In this document: piece after piece, positions 15,586 to 22,255 of the stretch | How the letters are laid out: the number at the start of each line of letters is the position of its first letter | How positions within the stretch are numbered: position 1 is the first letter of the stretch | Origin: CAYSYM01 sp964435115 | GTDB taxonomy: Bacteria; Chloroflexota; UBA6077; CF-72 | Reading direction: 5' to 3' | DNA: 60,623 nucleotides | NCBI GenBank assembly: GCA_964435115.1 | Contig: CAYSYM010000022.1 | Span: forward strand, 1 to 60,623 | Made by a program: the position numbers and the translations under genes | The notes under the pieces: model-generated | Database searches by the model: none | What the model saw: the letters and a program-made list of their open reading frames with translations, nothing else | Told to the model about the DNA's origin: nothing

Positions 15586-15609
15586 CCTCTCCCACCGCGG
15601 TGGGAGAGG
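15586..15609. repeat. 24-bp perfect palindrome, copy 2
   Basis: The same palindrome as at 15161 (arms CCTCTCCCACCG), placed 22 bases upstream of the DUF559 start codon. Together the copies bracket the gene. Confidence 0.92.
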
Positions 15610-15815
15610 GGCACTGCCGTCGTCCCCCGGGGCATGTGTGGACTGGTGCGTCGCTGGCCACGTCGCTTCTCGTGGCAGCGGGGCACTGCGTTCGTCCTCC
15701 GGGCCACCCCCGGTACGTGGCGCGGAACGCCATCTCGTCGGTGTGGGCGAGGGGCGCTGCCGTCGCCGTCGTCCCCCGGGCCACCCAGGAGCTACCTGGC
15801 CTACCTTGCCGTCTT
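15610..15815. repeat. degenerate 30-bp repeats upstream of DUF559
   Basis: Three diverged units of the type GGGGCACTGCCGTCGTCCCC followed by CGGGCCAC lie at about 15610, 15678 and 15747. No gene is recognisable between 15565 and 15829. Confidence 0.55.
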
Positions 15816-15829
15816 CACGAAACGGAGGG

Positions 15830-16666
15830 CTAAGGGCCGATTCCCGCCGGCCGGCGGGTGCCGCCTGACCGCAGCAGCTCGTCCAGCATGTCGCGGTCGC
15901 GCGGGGTATCCATGCACTGCCAGAAGCCGTCGTGCTTGAAGACCCGCAGCTCGCCGTCCGCGGCGAGCCGCTCCAGGGGGGCGCGCTCGAGGACGCACTC
16001 GTCGTCGTCGCTCAGGTAGTCGAAGATGGCCTGGTTGAAGACGAAGAAGCCGCCGCTGACGTAGCCGGCGCCGATGCGCGGGTTGAGCTGCGGCTTCTCG
16101 CTGAACTGGACCACCCGCACGTCGTCGCCCAGCACCAGCTCGCCGAACCGCGCCGGCGGCCGCACGCCGGTCACGGTGGCGATCCGCCCGTGGGCGCGGT
16201 GGAAGGCGATCAACGCCCGCACGTCGACGTCGGACACGCCGTCGCCGTAGGTGCACAGGAAGTACGGCGCCTGCACGTACCGCTCCAGCCGCCGGATGCG
16301 CGCCCCGGTCTGGGCCTCCAGGCCGGTATCGGCGCAGGTCACCTCCCAGTCGAGGACGTCGGCCGCGCTGGGCGCGAGGCGCGGCGCGCTGCCGTCCAGG
16401 CGCAGCGTGAAGTCGTTGTTGTGCAGGTGGTAGGTGAGGAAGTAGTCCCGGATCAGCTCCCCCTTGTAGCCGAGGGCAAGGACGAACCGTTTGAAGCCGT
16501 AGCTGGCGTAGTGCGCCATGATGTGCCAGAGGATGGGCCGATCGGCCACCTTCACCAGCGGCTTCGGCGTGACGTCCGTCTCGGGCCCCAGCCGGGTGCC
16601 CCGGCCGCCGCAGAGGATGACGACCTCCGGGCCGGGGCCCCGCGTGTAGACGCCGTTATGCGACAT
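15830..16666 (-). CDS. rfbF: glucose-1-phosphate cytidylyltransferase
   Basis: A 278-residue nucleotidyltransferase that makes CDP-glucose from CTP and glucose 1-phosphate, the first step toward CDP-linked deoxysugars. It has the full RfbF pattern: CGGRGTRLGPETDVTPKPLV (19-38), PILWHIMAHYASYGFKRFVLALGYKG, TYGDGVSDVD (about 139-148, metal-binding Asp), GGFFVFNQ and ERLAADGELRVFKHDGFWQCMDT near the end. Length equals the usual 255-260 plus a short N-terminal addition. CDP-glucose 4,6-dehydratase is not next to it; its product may feed the neighbouring GME-like and SAF-domain enzymes or genes elsewhere. A phased-repeat site lies 40-85 bases upstream. Confidence 0.93.
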   Translation of the reverse strand: MSHNGVYTRGPGPEVVILCGGRGTRLGPETDVTPKPLVKVADRPILWHIMAHYASYGFKRFVLALGYKGELIRDYFLTYHLHNNDFTLRLDGSAPRLAPSAADVLDWEVTCADTGLEAQTGARIRRLERYVQAPYFLCTYGDGVSDVDVRALIAFHRAHGRIATVTGVRPPARFGELVLGDDVRVVQFSEKPQLNPRIGAGYVSGGFFVFNQAIFDYLSDDDECVLERAPLERLAADGELRVFKHDGFWQCMDTPRDRDMLDELLRSGGTRRPAGIGP

Positions 16667-16708
16667 GCACCCTCCTGGCCCGGCACGTGGGCCCCACCTG
16701 ACTCACCC

Positions 16709-16751
16709 AGTGGAGCAGCCGGCGGTGGAGAAAGCGTTGAGCCTGCGTGGC
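16709..16751 (-). promoter_or_regulatory. 11-bp phased TNAAC repeats before rfbF
   Basis: On the minus strand GCCAC (16751-16747), TCAAC (16740-16736) and TCCAC (16729-16725) are phased at 11 bp, followed after ten bases by TCCACT (16714-16709), a weak -10. This is the poorest match of the group but has the same order and orientation. Confidence 0.45.
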
Positions 16752-16800
16752 ACTTCGGCCCTGTTTCCGCACGCGGGCGGCAGGGCTCGGCGCGTGTGAA

Positions 16801-18087
16801 TCAGCTCGCCGAGCGGGCGAAGTAGGCCTCCTGCTGGCGGCGCAGCCGCGTCGCGACGTTCTCCTCCTCGAGGACCACCGTGTCCAGCGGGATGGCGTCG
16901 TCCTGGCGGACGGCGCGCGTGAGCCGCGCGAAGCCGGCCAGCCCGACCGGCAGCAGGCGGTCGCGCGCCGCCTCGTCGGCGCCCACGGCCAGCCCGTAGC
17001 AGTCGAACCCGCCGATGCCGTCCAGGCGGGTGCCGGCCGGCAGGTCCCGCTTGGCGAACGTGGCCACGTCTGCCACCGGCGCGCCACGCGGGGCGACCGT
17101 GGCGGTTCCGTAGAGCGCCGCCTCGGCCGCCGAGAGCGGCGCCTCGTAGTGGACGAGCACGTGCGGCCGGTAGAGGAGGTAGTGCGGCCCGTCGCCCATC
17201 TTCAGGTACTGGAATTCGCGGCGTACGTCTGGCTCGTCGCTGTGGACGACCACGAAGACGCCGTTGGGGATGCCGAGGGTGTACTCCACGATCGGCCCGT
17301 GGCCGAAGAGGCCGAGCCGGTCGAAGTCCTGGAGGAGTGTCTCCAGCGAGGTCTGGGGGCCGGCCATGCCCCGCACGGCCGGCCGCAGGCCGGTGGCGTT
17401 GGCGACCACGGCCATCTCCACGTTCAGCTTCGTCCCGTCGGCGGCGGCGCTGGCGATCCACGGCTTCAGCCCGTGCGCCGCGGCGAACGCCGTCTGGGTG
17501 GCCGGGGTGGCGTAGCGCTTGAGCACACCCTTGCAGTTGCCCGCCACCACGGCCGTGAACCCCAGGCCGACGGCGTAGTCGTACAAGCGCTTCAGGATCC
17601 CCGGCTGGTCGCCGTCCACGTCGCTGTAGACCACCCCCGCCTGCTGCGCCAGGGTCTGGAGGAGCGGCCCGACCGTGGCCTGCGTCTCCGGGTTGGCGCA
17701 CACGGCGTGCTTCCCCTGGCGGATCGCCTCCAGGGCCACCTCCGCCCCGACGACGACGTCGCCGGTCGCCTCCATGACGACGTCGACGCCGTCGACGTGG
17801 GCGGGCAGCAGGAGCGAGGCGGTGGCGACGTGGCAGCCGGCCTCGAGCGCGCGGGCCGCGGCCAGCGGGTCGTCGCAGACGCGGATCCGAGCGGGCTCCA
17901 CGCCGGCCGCCGCCAGGGCGGCCACCGCCCGTTCGAGCGTGCGGTTGGCCGCCACGGCCGGCACCAGGCCGCGGACCCGGGCGAGCCGCCGGACGAGCCC
18001 GCCGCCAAAGAAGCCGGTGCCCACCACGCCGACGCGGACGGGCCGGCCCGCCCGCGCGCGCCGCTCGAGCTCCACGAAGACGTTCAC
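16801..18087 (-). CDS. SAF-domain NAD(P)-dependent oxidoreductase (homoserine-dehydrogenase-like)
   Basis: A 428-residue two-domain enzyme. The N-terminal Rossmann domain carries VGVVGTGFFGGGLV (18-31), then VVMEATGD and GKHAVCANPETQATVGP, as in homoserine-dehydrogenase-like oxidoreductases. The middle part holds SDVDGDQPG, a conserved block of this family. The C-terminal region (about 330-400) is an SAF-type beta domain (VATFAKRDLPAGTRLDGIGGFDCYGLA). Related genes are often found beside sugar-nucleotide genes, and this one lies between rfbF and a GDP-mannose-epimerase-like gene, so a role in making an unusual sugar or acyl substituent is plausible. Substrate is unknown. It reads in the same direction as its neighbours. 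Confidence 0.85.
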   Translation of the reverse strand: MNVFVELERRARAGRPVRVGVVGTGFFGGGLVRRLARVRGLVPAVAANRTLERAVAALAAAGVEPARIRVCDDPLAAARALEAGCHVATASLLLPAHVDGVDVVMEATGDVVVGAEVALEAIRQGKHAVCANPETQATVGPLLQTLAQQAGVVYSDVDGDQPGILKRLYDYAVGLGFTAVVAGNCKGVLKRYATPATQTAFAAAHGLKPWIASAAADGTKLNVEMAVVANATGLRPAVRGMAGPQTSLETLLQDFDRLGLFGHGPIVEYTLGIPNGVFVVVHSDEPDVRREFQYLKMGDGPHYLLYRPHVLVHYEAPLSAAEAALYGTATVAPRGAPVADVATFAKRDLPAGTRLDGIGGFDCYGLAVGADEAARDRLLPVGLAGFARLTRAVRQDDAIPLDTVVLEEENVATRLRRQQEAYFARSAS

Positions 18088-18089
18088 AC

Positions 18090-18249
18090 GGGTGTCGGGT
18101 GGCCGGTATCGGGTGCTGGGTACGGGGTGGTGGGCGTGCCGAGGCGAGGGGACCGGGGACTCAGTGCCTGGCGTCCCTCACCCATGACCCGTGACCCAGC
18201 ACCTAACGCCCAATACCCAGCGCCTCGCGCCTGGCACCCGGGGCCTGGG
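18090..18249. repeat. two opposed arrays of 7-bp repeats
   Basis: Six G-rich heptads run from 18090 to 18131 (GGGTGTC, GGGTGGC, CGGTATC, GGGTGCT, GGGTACG, GGGTGGT). Ten C-rich heptads run from 18180 to 18249 (ACCCATG, ACCCGTG, ACCCAGC, ACCTAAC, GCCCAAT, ACCCAGC and so on). The period of seven is exact. The arms are roughly complementary and could fold into a long imperfect hairpin. The C-rich array forms the last 15 codons of the GME-like gene. Confidence 0.85.
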
Positions 18250-19222
18250 CCACCTGGGCGCTGATCCAGGCGTAGGTCCGCGCCAGCCCCTCCTCCAGGC
18301 TCACCCGCGGCTCCCAGCCCAGCACCTGGCGCAGCCGCGTGTTGTCCGAGTTGCGGCCGCGCACCCCCTGGGGCTTCGTCGAGTCGTACCGCTTGGCGAT
18401 CCGCTTGCCCGCGATCCGGGCGACGATCTCCACCAGCTCGTCGATAGTGACCAGGCGGTCCGTGCCCAGGTTGAGCGGCTGGCGGTAGTCGCTGCGCATG
18501 AGCCGGTGGAGGCCTTCGACGCAGTCGCCCACGTAGCAGTAGGAGCGGGTCTGCTGGCCGTCGCCCCACACCTCGATGGCGTCGCCGTCGGCGGCGAGGG
18601 CGATCTTGCGGCAGATGGCGGCTGGCGACTTCTCCCGGCCGCCGTCGTAGGTGCCCAGCTCGCCGTAGATGTTGTGGAAGCGGACCACGCGCGTTTCCAG
18701 GCCGTAGTCCTCGTAGTAGTGGCGGCACTGCCGCTCCATGAACAGCTTCTCCCAGCCGTAGCCGTCCTCGGCGTCGGCCGGGTAGGCATCCTCCTCCCGC
18801 AAGGGCGTCACGTCGGCGCTGCGCTGCAGGTAGCCGGGGTAGACGCACGCGGACGAGGCGAAGAGGAAACGGCCCACGCCGTTCAGGCGCGCGGCCTCGA
18901 TCGTGTGGAGGTTGATCAGCGCCGAGTCGCGCATGATCTCGGCCTTGTGCGACTCGATGAAGCCGATGCCGCCCATGTTGGCGGCGAGGTGGTAGACCTC
19001 GTCGACGTCACGGGTGGCGGCGAGCGTGTTCTCCCAGCGGCGCAGGTCGAGGAGCCAGAACTCGTGGGCCGGGCTGGCTGCGTACTCGGGGCGCTTCAGG
19101 TCGACCCCGCGCACCCAGTAGCCCTGGCCGACCAGGTACCTGGCCAGGTGGTGGCCGATGAACCCGCCCGCGCCAGTCACGAGAACGCGCCGGCCGCGGG
19201 GCTCGGTACTCACAGACTGCAT
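18203..19222 (-). CDS. GDP-mannose 3,5-epimerase-like sugar epimerase
   Basis: A 339-residue extended SDR enzyme. It has the NAD motif VTGAGGFIGHHLA (14-26), LAANMGGIGFIESHKAEIM, the active-site SSACVYPGY and the catalytic Tyr-Lys in DGYGWEKLFMER. The block RVVRFHNIYGELGTYDGGREKSPAA is characteristic of the GDP-mannose 3,5-epimerase (GME) group. That enzyme converts GDP-mannose to GDP-L-galactose and GDP-L-gulose. I start at ATG 19222 (GGAG 11 bases upstream); the frame stays open far upstream but without family sequence. The last residues (about 325-339) are encoded by a heptad repeat and may be non-essential. Phased repeats lie upstream. Exact sugar specificity is an inference. Confidence 0.88.
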   Translation of the reverse strand: MQSVSTEPRGRRVLVTGAGGFIGHHLARYLVGQGYWVRGVDLKRPEYAASPAHEFWLLDLRRWENTLAATRDVDEVYHLAANMGGIGFIESHKAEIMRDSALINLHTIEAARLNGVGRFLFASSACVYPGYLQRSADVTPLREEDAYPADAEDGYGWEKLFMERQCRHYYEDYGLETRVVRFHNIYGELGTYDGGREKSPAAICRKIALAADGDAIEVWGDGQQTRSYCYVGDCVEGLHRLMRSDYRQPLNLGTDRLVTIDELVEIVARIAGKRIAKRYDSTKPQGVRGRNSDNTRLRQVLGWEPRVSLEEGLARTYAWISAQVAQAPGARREALGIGR

Positions 19223-19268
19223 GGCGGTACGTACTCCAGAGGGCGACTGCGTGGCCGCACCACCTGCC

Positions 19269-19323
19269 ATCATCCCGGCGCGCGCGTGCGCGAACAGTCG
19301 CGGCCCGGTTGAGAAGGCGTTGA
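19269..19323 (-). promoter_or_regulatory. 11-bp phased TNAAC repeats and -10 box before the GME-like gene
   Basis: On the minus strand TCAAC (19323-19319), TCAAC (19312-19308), GCGAC (19301-19297) and CGCAC (19290-19286) are phased at 11 bp. Eleven bases later is GATGAT (19274-19269), a -10-like hexamer. It points toward the start at 19222. Confidence 0.58.
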
Positions 19324-19377
19324 CCTGCCCGTGCGGGGTGCTCGCTCGGTGCCGGCTGTCCGGGGCCGAGCCCCCGG

Positions 19378-20238
19378 TCATGAGTCCCCGGGCGTCGCCG
19401 CCCCGGCGACGCGGCGGGGCAGGTGCTGAGCCACGTACTGGCGGGCGACGAGGGCCAGGAAGATCGGGATGTGCTTGGCGTAGCGGCGCCACAGCCGGCG
19501 CGGCTCCATGCGCAGGCGGAAGAGCCACTCCAGGCCGCGCGCCTGCATCCAGGCGGGCGCCTGCGCCAGCGTGCCGGCGTGGAAGTCGAACGCGGCGCCC
19601 ACGCACACCAGCGGCGCGGGGATGCGGTCGCGGTGGGCGTAGGCCCACCGCTCCTGGCGCGGACAGCCGAGCCCGACGAAGACGAGGCTGGCCCCGGATT
19701 GGAGGATGTCCCGGACAGCCGCGGCGTCCTCCTCGGGGCTCAGCGGCCGGAACGGCGGCGAGCGGTAGCCGGCGATGCGCAGGCCCGGCACGCGGGCCTG
19801 GAGCCGCGTGGCGAGCCGGCGGAGGACGTCCGGGCGGCTGCCGTAGAAGTAGACGCCCAGGCCCTCGCGCGCGGCCGCCTCGCACAGGCGCAGGGTCAGC
19901 GTGGGGCCGTACACCCGGTCGCGCAGGCCGGCGCCATGCAGGAGGTTGAGCGCCCAGCGCACCGGCTGGCCGTCCGGCGGGAGCATGTCGAAGGCGTTGA
20001 GCAGCGCGCCGAACTCGGGCTCGATGGCGCCGAGCGTCAGCCCGTGCATCGAGGTGGCCGCGACGAGCGCCGGCCGGCGGGCGCGAGCGGCCGCCAGGAT
20101 GCAGGCGGTCGCCTCGTCGTACGTGGTTGGCGTGATGCGAATGCCGGCCACCGGCCGGCGCTCGGGGAACCCGGGCGCGTGCGTCCGAGGCGCCTCGCGC
20201 GGCGTCTCGACGGGGCTTGGCAGGGGGACCGGCGTCAT
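19378..20238 (-). CDS. WecG/TagA/CpsF-family glycosyltransferase
   Basis: A 286-residue glycosyltransferase of family GT26, which transfers a sugar from a nucleotide donor onto a lipid-linked intermediate. Family landmarks are GIRITPTTYDEA (about 32-43), VAATSMHGLTLG in place of the commoner TPNPEF motif, DMLPPDGQPVRWA, GVYFYGSRPDVL, FVGLGCPRQERWAYAHR and GAAFDFHAGTLAQAPAWMQARGLEWLFRL. Its start overlaps the end of the Wzz/kinase gene by four bases (ATGA), so it is the last gene of a five-gene operon beginning at 25424. A second family member is at 27607, with the standard TPNPEF sequence; the two probably act on different acceptors. Confidence 0.92.
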   Translation of the reverse strand: MTPVPLPSPVETPREAPRTHAPGFPERRPVAGIRITPTTYDEATACILAAARARRPALVAATSMHGLTLGAIEPEFGALLNAFDMLPPDGQPVRWALNLLHGAGLRDRVYGPTLTLRLCEAAAREGLGVYFYGSRPDVLRRLATRLQARVPGLRIAGYRSPPFRPLSPEEDAAAVRDILQSGASLVFVGLGCPRQERWAYAHRDRIPAPLVCVGAAFDFHAGTLAQAPAWMQARGLEWLFRLRMEPRRLWRRYAKHIPIFLALVARQYVAQHLPRRVAGAATPGDS

Positions 20239-21824
20239 GTCGAGCCCCCCTGGAGGGCGGCCGTCCCCGGGTTCGAGACCGGCTCGCTGTTCTCCGCTGC
20301 CTCGAGCGTGTAGCTGGCGTAGGCCGCGTAGTCCATGGCCTTGGGCGGGACGCGGTTGAGGACGGCGCCCACGATCGTGGCGCCCGACTCGTGCAGGATC
20401 TCCACCGCCCGCGCGGCTTCGCGGCCGCGCGAGTGGGTGGCGTCCAGCACCAGGAGCGCGGCGTCGACGCGGGCGCTGAGCAGGGCGCCCTCGGGCTGGG
20501 CGCGCAGCGGCGGCGTGTCGAAGATCACCACGTCGCCCAGCTCCACCAGCTCGGCGATCCGCTCTTCGAGGCGGCGGGAGGCGAACAGCGCCGACGGGTC
20601 GGCCGGGCTGGGGCCGGCGGTGATGACCTGGAGGTTGGGCACCTTGGTCGGCCTGAGCACCGCCAGGGCCGGCTCGCGCGGGTTGAGGAGCAGGGTCGAG
20701 AAGCCGCTGCGGTTGGGCAGCTCGAAGAGGCGCATCTGGGTGGGACGGTGGAGGTCGCCGTCCACCAGCACCACGCGCCGGCCCGCCTCGGCCAGGACGA
20801 GCGCCAGGTTCGCGGCGGTGGTGCTCTTGCCCTCCCCCACGCCCGGACTGGTGACCATGAGCGTACGGAACTGGCCGTCCGAGGTGGCCACGAGCAGGTT
20901 GCTCAGCAGGAGGCGGTAGCTCTCCAGGCGGCGGCGCGCCGCCAGGCTATCCCGGGCGTCGCCGCGGGGGATCGTGCCGAGCGTGGCGACGCCGGTGGCG
21001 GCCGCTACCCGGCGCCGGTCGCGCAGCCCGTCGTCGAGGTACTCGGCCGCCGCCGCGAAGCCGCCGGCGATCGCCAGCCCGGCCAGGAGGGCGAGGGCCA
21101 CCGTCTGCACCCGGTTGGGACGCACCGCCTCTTCCGGCACCGCGGCGCCCTCGATGACCGTCAGAGTGTTGGCGCCGCGCGCCTCGGCTACGCGGACGTC
21201 CTCGTAGCTGCGGACGCTCGCCCCGTAGGCCGATTGGAGCTGCGTCAGCTCGTTCTGCAGCCGCGCGACCTCCGCGTCGCGCGCGGGGCTGGCCGGCTGC
21301 GCCTTGAGCAGCTCGACCTGCCGGGTGCGGTCGTCGATGTCCCGCTGGAGCGAGTCGACCAGCTTCGCCAGGCTCTCGCGGCTGCTGGCGTAGCGCGAGG
21401 CCTGCGCCTCCTGGTTCCGGGCCACGAACACCTGGGCCACGGCATCCGCGAGCCGGGCGGCCTGCGCCGGGTCGGTATCTTCCGCCGAGATCCGCAGCAG
21501 CTGCGTATCGCGCACCAGGCGCGCGTTCACCCGCTGCTGGAGCGTGCGGTACGGTAGCGAGACGCCCACTTGCTCGGCGGCCTGGCTGAGAACGGAGCGC
21601 GTGCGCACCGCTTCCACGTAGGTCCGCGCGAGCTGGTCGACGTTCAGCGAGTCCGACGCGCCGCCGGTGACGCTGCCCTGGCTGACCAGGAGCGTCACGC
21701 TCGCCTCGTAGACGGGCGGGAGCTCGCGCACGACGAGGTAGCCGGTGGCGCCGCCGACGAGCGGCCCCAGGGCGAGCAGCCACAGCCAGCGCCGGATGAA
21801 GGCGAGAGCGGTGCGGCTGGGCAT
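20235..21824 (-). CDS. Wzz chain-length regulator fused to a BY-kinase
   Basis: A 529-residue fusion that controls polymerisation and export of polysaccharide. The N-terminal Wzz part has membrane helices at about 13-33 and 240-260 around an extracytoplasmic region with a coiled coil (about 140-200). The cytoplasmic ATPase has Walker A SPGVGEGKSTTAANLA (Lys333), Walker A' VVLVDGDLH (Asp355, Asp357) and Walker B VVIFDTPP (Asp436), as in CpsD/Wzc bacterial tyrosine kinases. The C-terminal tail has a small Tyr group (MDYAAYASYTLEA), which is the likely autophosphorylation site although shorter than in Wzc. It starts one base after the LPRTG gene stop and overlaps the WecG gene. Confidence 0.93.
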   Translation of the reverse strand: MPSRTALAFIRRWLWLLALGPLVGGATGYLVVRELPPVYEASVTLLVSQGSVTGGASDSLNVDQLARTYVEAVRTRSVLSQAAEQVGVSLPYRTLQQRVNARLVRDTQLLRISAEDTDPAQAARLADAVAQVFVARNQEAQASRYASSRESLAKLVDSLQRDIDDRTRQVELLKAQPASPARDAEVARLQNELTQLQSAYGASVRSYEDVRVAEARGANTLTVIEGAAVPEEAVRPNRVQTVALALLAGLAIAGGFAAAAEYLDDGLRDRRRVAAATGVATLGTIPRGDARDSLAARRRLESYRLLLSNLLVATSDGQFRTLMVTSPGVGEGKSTTAANLALVLAEAGRRVVLVDGDLHRPTQMRLFELPNRSGFSTLLLNPREPALAVLRPTKVPNLQVITAGPSPADPSALFASRRLEERIAELVELGDVVIFDTPPLRAQPEGALLSARVDAALLVLDATHSRGREAARAVEILHESGATIVGAVLNRVPPKAMDYAAYASYTLEAAENSEPVSNPGTAALQGGST

Positions 21825-21825
21825 A

Positions 21826-22227
21826 TCAGCGGCCGACGCTGTCGCGACCCTTCAGCCGGCCGGCGGCCCGCCCGCGCAGGCGCAGGCCGAGGCCGGCCGC
21901 CAGTGCGAGGGCCCCGAGCACCGGCAGCACCGGGCTCACCGTCGTCTCGGCGTCGCCGGTGCGGGGGAGCACCAGCGGCACCTGCTGCGCCGGCGCCGCG
22001 CCGGGCGCCACGCCGGTCACACCCGGCGTTGTCACCTGGGGCGAGACCTGGGTCAACGGAGCCTCTGGCGGCGTCGTGGTCAGCGGCGACACCTGCTGAA
22101 CGCCGGGCCCCTGCCCGGCCCCGGATACCTCCTGGGCGGCCGCGGTGGCGGGCCAGAGGCCGATGAGGAGAGCCGCCGCCAGGACCAGGGCGGCTCGGCG
22201 CGCATGGACGCGTGTCTGGATGCGCAT
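21826..22227 (-). CDS. LPXTG-type sortase substrate (133 aa)
   Basis: A 133-residue exported protein, start ATG 22227 with AAGGAG nine bases upstream (a GTG 18 bases earlier would include the Shine-Dalgarno sequence itself). It has a signal peptide (11-31, AALVLAAALLIGLWPATAAAQ), a Pro/Thr/Val-rich linker, and a complete sorting signal: LPRTG at 87-91, a hydrophobic segment (about 97-117) and a basic tail RGRAAGRLKGR. The next gene upstream encodes a protein with a sortase domain, so this is its likely substrate. After cleavage only about 55 residues would remain, so it may act as an anchor for polysaccharide or another partner rather than as an enzyme. Confidence 0.85.
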   Translation of the reverse strand: MRIQTRVHARRAALVLAAALLIGLWPATAAAQEVSGAGQGPGVQQVSPLTTTPPEAPLTQVSPQVTTPGVTGVAPGAAPAQQVPLVLPRTGDAETTVSPVLPVLGALALAAGLGLRLRGRAAGRLKGRDSVGR

Positions 22228-22255
22228 GGGACTTCGCTCCTTCACTGGATAGACC

